Assembly: GCA_964422925.1 (NCBI GenBank)
Contig: CAYRDC010000013.1
Coordinates: 1 to 64,000, forward strand
From: CAYRDC01 sp964422925
GTDB taxonomy: Bacteria > Bacteroidota > Bacteroidia > Chitinophagales > S012-47
Direction: 5' to 3'
DNA length: 64,000 nt
The notes under the pieces are model-generated. The model was not told the DNA's origin, ran no database searches, and saw only the letters and a list, made by a program, of their open reading frames with translations. Positions 43,362-52,500 of the stretch are shown here, piece after piece (positions within the stretch are counted from its first letter, which is position 1; every line of letters starts with the position of its first letter). Both the position numbers and the translations under genes were made by a program.

Positions 43362-46300
43362 TTATCGTAACAACGTAACGTTGCCGATTTTCCTGATCGG
43401 GTAGCCTTTGCTGTCTTCCCCATGGATTATGAAGACATAAGTGCCGATAGGCTGGGGCTGACCGTTATAGGTACCATCCCATCCCTGGTTTATGTCAGTG
43501 GTTTCAAATACCAGCTCACCCCAGCGGTTAAAGACCTGCATTCTGATCAGGAAGAAATTTTCCCTGTACCCGATCCGGAACACATCATTCTGTCCGTCTC
43601 CATTGGGCGAAAATGCCGTTGGCACAATCGCCACCGGGATGCCGATTACATAAATGGTCATGCTGTCGCTGTTCTGGCAGCCATTGACATCGGTGACCAG
43701 CAGTATGTAGGTTATAGTGTCATTGGGTGTAGCTACAGGGTCGGCAATGTTCGGATCAGAAAGCCAGGTAGGCGGAGACCAGACATAGGAAACGCCTCCC
43801 GTGCCATGCAATTGAACGCTTTCTCCCTTGTAAATAGTCATATCCGGGCCGGCACTAACCACCGGAGGTGTAAACAAGCTCACGGTGACCTGATCCGTAT
43901 TGGTACAGCCGTTCGCGTCCACAATCGTGACGGTATAGGTGGTTTGAGAAGTGGGCGAAGCCACTGGATCCGGGCAATTGGTACAACTCAGGTCCGTAGC
44001 GGGAGTCCACTGGTAGGAGACTCCGTTGGAAGCATTCAACTGTACCGATCCGCCTGGGCAAATGGTCGCGTCCGGCCCGGCCATGGGATCGGCCGGATTC
44101 AGCACGGTGACCGTTACTGTGGCGTTGGCCTGACAGCCATTGGCATCCGTTCCGGTTACCATGTAGGTAGTGGTTACCGTTGGAGAAGCCACCGGGTTGG
44201 CTACGGTTGTGCTGGAAAGTCCTGTTGGTGGAGACCACACATAACTAACGCCACCGCTGGCAGTAATGACCGTGCTTCCTCCCAGGCAAATCGTATCATC
44301 CGGGCTGGTGGTTATTACCGGCAGGGCATTAACCGTAACACGCACGGAATCGAAATTGGGGCATCCGTTGGCATCCACCACCGTTACCGTGTAAGTGGTT
44401 GATGCAGCCGGGGAAGCTACCGGGTTACTGATATTTGGATTACTCAAGCCTGTTGCCGGGCTCCATTTATAAGAAACCCCTCCGGAGGCGGACAATTGGG
44501 TACTGCCGTTTTCACAAATCGCCATATCCGGGCTAACCGTGACCGTGGGAAGCGGGTTAACCGTTACAGTGACCGTGTCCGTATTGGTACAGCCGTTGGC
44601 ATCCGTCCCGGTAACTGTGTACACTGTGGTGGCAGCCGGGGAAGCCACCGGATCAGGAATGTTGGTAGCGCTTAAGCCTGTGGCCGGAGCCCATTGGTAA
44701 AATAATGCCCCGGAAGCATTCAACTGTACCGATCCGCCCTGACAGAATGCCAAATCAATTCCGGCATCCACATTTGGCAATGGATTCACCACAACCGTTT
44801 GCGTGGCCGTATTCTGGCAACCATTGGCATCAGTTCCGGTAACAGTATAAATGGTTGTCCCAGAAGGAGTGGCTACCGGATTGGCTATATTCGGATTGGA
44901 CAAACTGGCGACTGGCTGCCAGGAATAGCTTACCCCTCCGGAAACCGAAAGAATCGTGCTGCCGTTCTGGCATATCGTATCATTCGCGCCCGTAGTGATC
45001 ACCGGTAAACTGTTTACAGTGATTGTTACGGAATCTGTACTGGAACAACCATTGGCATCCGTTACAAGTACCGTGTAAGTAGTGGTTACTGACGGGCTGG
45101 CTACCGGATTTGGAATGTTGGTGGCGCTAAGCCCCGTGGACGGGCTCCATTGATACGTTGTTCCTCCGGACGCGTTCAGTTGAATACTGCCACCTGCGCA
45201 GATCGATGAATTGGGCGTAATGGTAATCGGAATTTGTGTATAAACCGTTACTGTAACCGAATCGGTATTTACACATCCGTTGGCATCCGTTACAGTGACT
45301 GTATAAGTTGTTGTTGTGGTTGGTGTGGCTGTGGGATTGGGGCAATTGGTACAACTCAAACCCGCGGCCGGAGCCCATTGATAGCTGCCGCCACCGCTTG
45401 CCAATAATGGAACACTGAATCCGATGCAGAGGCCTGTATTTGGCGTAATGGTGATGTTCGGCAGCAGGTTTACCGTTACTGTTGTAGTACTTGTATTGCT
45501 GCAACCGTTGGCATCGGTTCCGGTCACGGTATAAGTCGTAGTGCTGACCGGTGTCGCTGTTGGAGAAGGACAATTTACACAACTCAACCCTGACACAGGG
45601 CTCCACACATAACTTACACCACCACTTGCGTTCAGATAGGAAAATTCCCCAACGCAAATGGTGTCATCAGCGCTGGAGGTAATATTGGGCAACGGATTTA
45701 TAGTAACCGTTACCGAGTCCGTATTTTGACAGCCATTGGCATCCGTCACCAGTACAAAATAGGTGATGGTAGTGTTTGGCGTGGCCACCGGGCTGTTACA
45801 GTTTGTGCAACTCAAACCGGTAGCAGGCGACCATTGATAGCTTGTACCACCGCTGACATTCAGAGAAGCGGCATCGCCAATGCAAATGGCCGTATCCTGG
45901 GTAATGTTCACAACCGGCAATGGATTTACCGTAACCGTTACCATATCCGTATTCTGACAGCCATTGGCATCGATGCCGGTCACTGTGAAGGTGGTTGTAA
46001 CCAACGGGGAGGCCACAGGATTGGCAATGTTGGTAGCACTAAGACCGGTGGCAGGGGCCCATTGATAATTCACCGCACCCATTGCGTTCAGGTTAGTGGA
46101 GCCACCTGCACAAATCGACACGTCATTACCGGCTGACACCGTGGGCAATGAATTTACGGTAACCGTTGTTGTTGCCGTATTCTGGCAGCCATTGGCATCG
46201 GTTCCGGTCACAGTATAAGTAGTGGTAATGGCCGGGGAAGCCACAGGATTCTGGCAATTTGTACAACTCAAGCCTGTTCCCGGTGTCCACACATAGCTAA

Positions 46301-49300
46301 CTCCTCCAGAAGCGGATAAGGTAGTACTGGAACCCGAACAAATAGCTACATCAGGCCCGGTGGTAATATTCGGCAATGGATTGATGGTGACAGTAGTGGT
46401 AGCCGTATTCTGGCAACCGTTCACATCCGTCACCGTTACTGTGTAAGTTGTAGTAGTAGTCGGAGAAGCGTTTGGATTCGGACAATTTGTACAGCTCAGT
46501 CCTGTAGCAGGAGCCCATTGATAGCTGACGCCACCGCTTGCCGACAAGTTTGTACTGCCTCCTAGGCAAATAGCCGTTGACGGGCTGATTGTTACCGTGG
46601 GCAATGCATTCACCGTCACGACAACACTATCCGTATTTTGACAACCGTTTGCATCGGTTCCAACAACGGTATACTGTGTGGTAGCAACGGGATTAGCTAC
46701 CGGTGAAGCGCAGTTGGTACAACTTAACCCCGTAGCAGGACTCCATTGATAACTGGTGCCTCCAATGGCATTCAGGGTCGTGATACTGCCAGCGCAAATA
46801 CTCACATCCGGGCCGGCTGATATCGTGGGCAATGGATTAACCGTAACGGTCACCGTGGCTGTTCCGGAACAATTATTCGCATCCGTAACCGTCACCGTAT
46901 AGGTAGTGGTACTGCTTGGTGAAGCCACCGGGCTGGGGCAGAAAGCACAGCTTAAAGTAGCCGGTGGATTCCACATATAACTTACTCCTCCGGACACATT
47001 CAACTGTACACTGCCACCGATACAAACACTGGTATCAGGCGTAATGGTTATGGCCGGAGAGGTGGCCACTGTCACCGTAACAGAATCCCTGGCGGTACAA
47101 CCGTTGCCATCCGTTCCTGTCACATAGTATGTTGTGGTTACAGATGGAGTTGCTGTTGGGTTTGAACAGTTGGTACAGCTTAAGCTTGAGTTTGCATCCC
47201 AGGTATAACTCGAGGCTCCGGTGGCCTGGAGTTGGGTACTGTTTCCAACGCAAATCTGAACATTACTGCCGGCATCTACATTGGGTAAAGGATTAACAGT
47301 TACCTGTACAGAATCCACCATGCTGCAATTGGCTGAGTCTGTTATGGTAACTGTATACATGGTAGTAATAGTCGGAAATGCCTGGGGATTGGCGATGTTG
47401 GGATTTGATAATCCGGTTGCCGGCAACCAGCTATAGCTAACCGTATTGGGAGAAACAGCATTCAGGTTTGTGGTATCTCCAAAACAGATGGAAACATTAT
47501 TTCCTGCATTTACTGATAAGATGTTCCGGTAAACCGTTACTGAATCTACACTGACACAACCGTGGTTGTTTGTTACGGTCAGTGTATATGTAGTGGTGGT
47601 AAGCGGGTTGGCAAATGGATTCAAAATGGTCGTACTCGATAACCCTGTACTTGGAGACCAGCTAATGGACTGGACACCGGATGTATCAGTAGCTGTGGCA
47701 TTTAATTGGGTAACCCCGGTATTGCACAAAATCACATCAGGTCCTGCATCCACGGTTGGCGGGGCCGCCACGAAAACTGTAACAGAATCTATGGTAGAAC
47801 ATCCCTGCGCACTGGTCAATGTAATGGTATACGTTGTTGTAGCTGCCGGGGAAGCGGTCGGTGACTGGCAATTGGTGCAGCTTAAACCTGCAGCCGGAAC
47901 CCAGGAATAATTGCCTGAACCTACCGGGTTAAGGGTAACGCCCACTCCAGGACAGATAATCTGGTTATTACCCGGATTTAACAATGGATTGGCATTAATA
48001 ACAAGATTCTGGATTACCGTATCAATGCATCCAAGATCTGTCTGAACAATGAGTTTAACCGGATAAACCCCCGGGGAAGTATACGTATGGCTTGGATTGG
48101 CAAGCGTAGAGCTGTCTCCGTCTCCAAAATAATATTTCCGGCTGGTAATGACTCCGTAAGAATTGACCGTGGTATCAGTAAACTGAATGGTATTTCCCGC
48201 GCACAGCGTACCGGTATAACTGAAACCAGGAGCCAGGGTTGGATATACCACCACCTGTGCATAGGCTGTATCGGCACAGATGTAACCCGGGTTCACAATC
48301 AACATCACCGTGTAGGTGCCGGTATCCGGATAAGTATAAGTCGGCTCAAACAAATTGGAGGTATCTGCATTCGTTGTGGGATCGCCAAAATCCCAGTAGT
48401 AGTAGGTTCCGTTTACACTTGAATTCTGGAAGTTTACCGTGTAATCATCGCAACTGATTACCTGGTTATTCGGTCCGGATGTAACAATGTGGGCCTGTAT
48501 GTTTTGCGAACAGGTCGTGGTGTTAAACTGGAACTCCCTCCTGTAATGGCCGATTTTAACCCCGTTCCGGTATTCGTCAATACAAATGGACACCACAAAA
48601 CGGCCTACCAGGTTAGGCGTTCCGGTCAGTAAACCGGTATTGGAATTTATCGCCAATGGTGGGTTTGAAGCTAATGGATAGGTGGCTGAATATGGCGACT
48701 GGTAAGGTACCGGGTTGTAAGGGGGCGCTGCCGGAGGATTGGGGGCCGGGTTGCTCGGGCTGGCTCCGTCCATAGCAGCGCACAGGTAATATACCAAAGA
48801 ATCCCCGTCCACGTCTACCGCAGAATGATTATAATTGATTGGTTCATAATTACATATAACAACAGGTGGGAAGCTTAAAAAATTTGGGCTTGAATTCCCC
48901 GGATAAGCTCCTGGATCCGGAATCTGCGCATAATAAGTGGCCCCAACGCTGGTGGGATTAATTATGTTCAAAATGGAAGCATTCCGGCAGCAGCGTTGAT
49001 ACACCAGCCAATATCCCCCAGGGCTGGAATTCAAAGTTACGGTACCTGAAAACAATCCTTCTTCAACACAAATATTACTGGGTGGCACCAGGCATGGATT
49101 GGGAGATGTTGCGGGTATGCTGGTAATGGAAATTCGGTTAAGCGTAACAGTTGTTACCAGGTTGCCTGATGAATCAAAAATTCCAATCGGAGCCGTCTGG
49201 TCAAATGGTGCGTTCCCGGGATTACAATCACGGTATAATCTCAAAACCACTTCATACTGGCTGCCTCCAGTGAAACTTACGTTTATAAACCCACCAATGA

Positions 49301-49364
49301 TGTGGGTGGCATATGATACAACCCACCAAAGGCTTAGCACGAAGAGTAACAAGGTTTTTTTCAT
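43362..49364 (-). CDS. Giant repeat protein with PKD domains and T9SS type B sorting domain (2000 aa)
   Basis: Secreted cell-surface protein. Domain order: signal peptide (first roughly 19 residues, ending SYA); an N-terminal domain of about 280 residues beginning THIIGG with Cys-rich RDCNPG and QRCCRN; two PKD domains (WDFGDP near 325 and YYFGDG near 412); 19 Ig-like repeats of 76 residues (about 459-1910), each with an ICxGxS strand, an xYxWxPxxxLS core and a TDxNGCxxxDxVTVTV strand; and a 90-residue gliding-motility-associated C-terminal domain (PTAFSPNGDGQND, FNRWGELVFET, GWDGTYNG, PIGTYVF) that directs type IX secretion. It is expected to be exported and anchored, probably an adhesin. 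It is a tandem paralogue of the next upstream gene. Confidence 0.92.
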   Translation of the reverse strand: MKKTLLLFVLSLWWVVSYATHIIGGFINVSFTGGSQYEVVLRLYRDCNPGNAPFDQTAPIGIFDSSGNLVTTVTLNRISITSIPATSPNPCLVPPSNICVEEGLFSGTVTLNSSPGGYWLVYQRCCRNASILNIINPTSVGATYYAQIPDPGAYPGNSSPNFLSFPPVVICNYEPINYNHSAVDVDGDSLVYYLCAAMDGASPSNPAPNPPAAPPYNPVPYQSPYSATYPLASNPPLAINSNTGLLTGTPNLVGRFVVSICIDEYRNGVKIGHYRREFQFNTTTCSQNIQAHIVTSGPNNQVISCDDYTVNFQNSSVNGTYYYWDFGDPTTNADTSNLFEPTYTYPDTGTYTVMLIVNPGYICADTAYAQVVVYPTLAPGFSYTGTLCAGNTIQFTDTTVNSYGVITSRKYYFGDGDSSTLANPSHTYTSPGVYPVKLIVQTDLGCIDTVIQNLVINANPLLNPGNNQIICPGVGVTLNPVGSGNYSWVPAAGLSCTNCQSPTASPAATTTYTITLTSAQGCSTIDSVTVFVAAPPTVDAGPDVILCNTGVTQLNATATDTSGVQSISWSPSTGLSSTTILNPFANPLTTTTYTLTVTNNHGCVSVDSVTVYRNILSVNAGNNVSICFGDTTNLNAVSPNTVSYSWLPATGLSNPNIANPQAFPTITTMYTVTITDSANCSMVDSVQVTVNPLPNVDAGSNVQICVGNSTQLQATGASSYTWDANSSLSCTNCSNPTATPSVTTTYYVTGTDGNGCTARDSVTVTVATSPAITITPDTSVCIGGSVQLNVSGGVSYMWNPPATLSCAFCPSPVASPSSTTTYTVTVTDANNCSGTATVTVTVNPLPTISAGPDVSICAGSITTLNAIGGTSYQWSPATGLSCTNCASPVANPVATTQYTVVGTDANGCQNTDSVVVTVNALPTVTISPSTAICLGGSTNLSASGGVSYQWAPATGLSCTNCPNPNASPTTTTTYTVTVTDVNGCQNTATTTVTINPLPNITTGPDVAICSGSSTTLSASGGVSYVWTPGTGLSCTNCQNPVASPAITTTYTVTGTDANGCQNTATTTVTVNSLPTVSAGNDVSICAGGSTNLNAMGAVNYQWAPATGLSATNIANPVASPLVTTTFTVTGIDANGCQNTDMVTVTVNPLPVVNITQDTAICIGDAASLNVSGGTSYQWSPATGLSCTNCNSPVATPNTTITYFVLVTDANGCQNTDSVTVTINPLPNITSSADDTICVGEFSYLNASGGVSYVWSPVSGLSCVNCPSPTATPVSTTTYTVTGTDANGCSNTSTTTVTVNLLPNITITPNTGLCIGFSVPLLASGGGSYQWAPAAGLSCTNCPNPTATPTTTTTYTVTVTDANGCVNTDSVTVTVYTQIPITITPNSSICAGGSIQLNASGGTTYQWSPSTGLSATNIPNPVASPSVTTTYTVLVTDANGCSSTDSVTITVNSLPVITTGANDTICQNGSTILSVSGGVSYSWQPVASLSNPNIANPVATPSGTTIYTVTGTDANGCQNTATQTVVVNPLPNVDAGIDLAFCQGGSVQLNASGALFYQWAPATGLSATNIPDPVASPAATTVYTVTGTDANGCTNTDTVTVTVNPLPTVTVSPDMAICENGSTQLSASGGVSYKWSPATGLSNPNISNPVASPAASTTYTVTVVDANGCPNFDSVRVTVNALPVITTSPDDTICLGGSTVITASGGVSYVWSPPTGLSSTTVANPVASPTVTTTYMVTGTDANGCQANATVTVTVLNPADPMAGPDATICPGGSVQLNASNGVSYQWTPATDLSCTNCPDPVASPTSQTTYTVTIVDANGCTNTDQVTVSLFTPPVVSAGPDMTIYKGESVQLHGTGGVSYVWSPPTWLSDPNIADPVATPNDTITYILLVTDVNGCQNSDSMTIYVIGIPVAIVPTAFSPNGDGQNDVFRIGYRENFFLIRMQVFNRWGELVFETTDINQGWDGTYNGQPQPIGTYVFIIHGEDSKGYPIRKIGNVTLLR
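43635..47990 (-). repeat. Array of 19 coding tandem repeats (about 228 bp each)
   Basis: The 76-residue units of the 2000-aa protein; boundaries are approximate. Units 1-3 are 2-3 residues longer and more divergent. Ten units (1, 4-8, 10-12, 18) carry a CxxC pair (mostly SCTNC) and nine carry S-x-x-x-I/V there instead. Identity between middle units is high enough to permit recombination. Confidence 0.88.
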
Positions 49365-49453
49365 AATGTATAATGGTAATAACTCGGCTTTGCGAAGTTA
49401 CAAAATCAACAGCAGATATGAAATCATTGGCTTTATTTTAACATTCCAAAGAA

Positions 49454-49476
49454 AAAGGCCGGAAAATCCGGCCTTT
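49454..49476 (-). terminator. Terminator of the 1543-aa repeat protein gene
   Basis: Perfect 10-bp arms AAAGGCCGGA (49454-49463) and TCCGGCCTTT (49467-49476) with a 3-base loop, followed on the minus strand by a short U run. It separates the two giant genes. Confidence 0.85.
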
Positions 49477-49500
49477 CTCTTCCAATGAATATAGAAAAAC

Positions 49501-52500
49501 CTATCTTATCAAAGTGAGGTTTCCGCTTGATTGATAAGGGAATCCTTTATCATCAACTGCCTTGATGTAATAAATATAGGTTCCTATAGGTTGCTTCTTT
49601 CCGTTAAAAGTACCATCCCAACCCTCGTTGATATCTGACGTTTCAAATACCAGTTCACCCCATCTGTTAAAGATCATCAGGGAAACCAGGTTGAAATTGC
49701 GCTTCCATTTTATTTTGAATACATCATTCAGTCCGTCTCCGTTTGGCGAGAAAGCAGTGGGAATGCGTGCCTCCGGAAGGCCGATAATGAATATGGTAAC
49801 TGAATCGGTATTCTGACATCCATGTTCATCCGTAACCAGGACAACGTAAGTAATAGTATCCTGCGGAGTGGATGTAGGATTCTGGATATTTGGATTATCC
49901 AGCCACATCGCAGGTGACCATTGGTAACTCACCCCGCCCATTGCATTTAGCTGCACGCTTTGACCTTTGTAAATAGTAACATCATACCCGGCACTGACCA
50001 CAGGAATACTGTACAGGCTAACAGTAACCTGGTCACTGTTTGTACAGCCATTCGCATCCACGATGGTTACGGTATACGTTTGGTCTGAACCAGGTGAAGC
50101 CACCGGGTCAGGACAATTGGTACAGCTCAGGCCCGCAGCCGGACTCCATTGGTAGGTAACCCCGTTGTAAGCATGCAGCTGCACACTGGCACCCGGGCAA
50201 ATGGAAGCATCCGGTTCCGCATTCGGATCGGCCGGCATATTAACTGTTACGGTTACGTTCCCGAGATTCTGGCACCCGTTGACATCGGTTACCAGTACGG
50301 AATATGTAGTGGTTACCAGCGGAGATGCCAGCGGATTGGGAATGTTCGCATTATTCAGGCCGGTGGGTGGGCTCCACATATAAGAAACCCCTCCGGAAGC
50401 CTGCAACTGGGCCGCATCCCCGATACAAATGGCTGTATCAGGAACCACTGTTACTACCGGCAGACTGTTAACGGTAACCGTTACGGAATCCGTATTCTGA
50501 CATCCCTGGGCATCCGTAACCAGCACAGTATAAGTGGTTGTACTGGTTGGACTGGCTACCGGATTGGCAATATTCGGGTTATTCAGGCCCGTAGCCGGTG
50601 ACCACTGATAGGTGGTTCCTCCACTGGCCGACAATTGTACATTATCATTAATACAAATAGCAACATCCGGGGTTATGGTGATTACCGGTTCTGAATTCAC
50701 AGTAACCACGATGGTATCTGTATTCTGACAACCATTGGCATCGGTCCCGGTCACTGTATAAACGGTGGTAACTGACGGATTCGCCACCGGGTTGGCAATA
50801 TTCGGATCGCTCAGGCCCGTAGCGGGGCTCCAACTGTAACTTACTCCACCGGTTGCATTCAACTGTGTGCTGTACCCAATACAAATAGCTGTATTTTGTC
50901 CGGCATCAATATTCGGTAACGGATTTACAGTGACTGTAACCTGTGCGGTATTACTACAACCGTTGGCATCTACTCCCGTAACTGTATAGGTAGTAGTTGC
51001 TGTTGGAGAAGCTACCGGATCTGGCAATGCCGGGTTTTGAATACCGTTGGGCGGTGTCCAGCTATAACTTACTCCTCCTGAAGCCAGCAATTGCGTACTG
51101 TTGCCGTAACAGATGGTATCGTTTGGCCCTGTAGTAATATTCGGCAACGGATCTACGGTAATGGTAACAGAATCACTATTCTGACATCCGTTGGCATCGG
51201 TCACGAGTACCGTATAAGTAGTAGTGGAGAGTGGACTGGCTATCGGATCCGGACAATTTGTACAACTCAGTGAACTTCCGGGGAACCAGTTATAAGAGAC
51301 ACCTCCTGACGCATTTAGCTGAATGTCGTTCCCGTAGCAAATATCGTCATCAGGGGTTATCGACACCTGTAGTATGGCATTCACGGTAACCGTTGTGGTA
51401 GCTGTATTGACACAACCGTTAGCATCTGTAACAGTAACTGTATAAGTGGTGGTTACCGGTGGGCTGGCTTTCGGATTGGCAATATTCGGATTACTCAAAC
51501 CAACAGCAGGCGCCCATTGATACTGGCTGCCACCGGAGGCAAAAAGCTGTAAGCTGTCGCCAGTACAAATGGCAGAATTTGGTGTAACGGTAATCGTTGG
51601 TAATGGATTTACATAAATAGTAGTCGTACCTGTATTAATACATCCGTTGGCATCTGTGACGGTGACTGTGTAAGTAATTGTGTTTACCGGGGTGGCCCCT
51701 GTATTCGGACAGGTGGCACAAGTCAAAAAACTGTTGGGCGCCCATTGGTAGGTTACACCGCCTGAGGCAGACAGGTTGGTAGATGATCCGACACAAATAG
51801 TATCATCCGGAGAAACAGTTACAACCGGTAATGGATTCACGGTAATGGTAATGGAATCTTTGGCTGAACATCCATTCACATCCGTACCGGTTACATAAAA
51901 AGTAGTTGTAGCATTTGGGGTGGCGGTAGGACTTTGGCAATTGGTACAACTTAAGGCCGGATCCGGATCCCAGGAATAGGATTGGGCACCCGTGGCGTTC
52001 AAGCCAAAATTACTGCCAATACAAATGGCTACATCCATTCCGGCATCTACAGGCGGAGCCGGATTTACATTGATATGTACCGTATCGAGGGCCGCACATC
52101 CGGCACTATCGGTAACCATTACAATGTAATCGGTTCCCACTGCAGGAAACGCCATTGGATTACTTATTCCTGGATTATCGAGCGAACTGGCTGGTGACCA
52201 GCTATACGTTACAATATTCGGAGATAAAGCGTTTAACTGGATACTATCCCCGCTGCATATACTTTGGTCTTGTCCTGCATTTACGGTAATAATATTCCGG
52301 TATACCGTAACGGAGTCAACGGACGTGCAACCATTGTTGCTGGTAACTGTCAGGGTGTATGTAGTAGTTGATACCGGATTGGCAAATGGATTAAGAATAG
52401 TCGTACTACTCAGTCCCGCAGAAGGGTTCCAGCTAATGGACTGAATTCCCGCAGGGTCTGAAGCAGTGGCATTAATCTGGCCTGATTGTGAATTACAAAG

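Noticed and set aside
43422..44402. Long open frame (326 codons) on the plus strand inside the giant gene, with several similar ones up to 53415
   Set aside because: It is antisense to the repeat array; the codon bias of the repeats keeps the opposite strand open and the translation is low-complexity His/Gly/Arg/Ile-rich without a fold.
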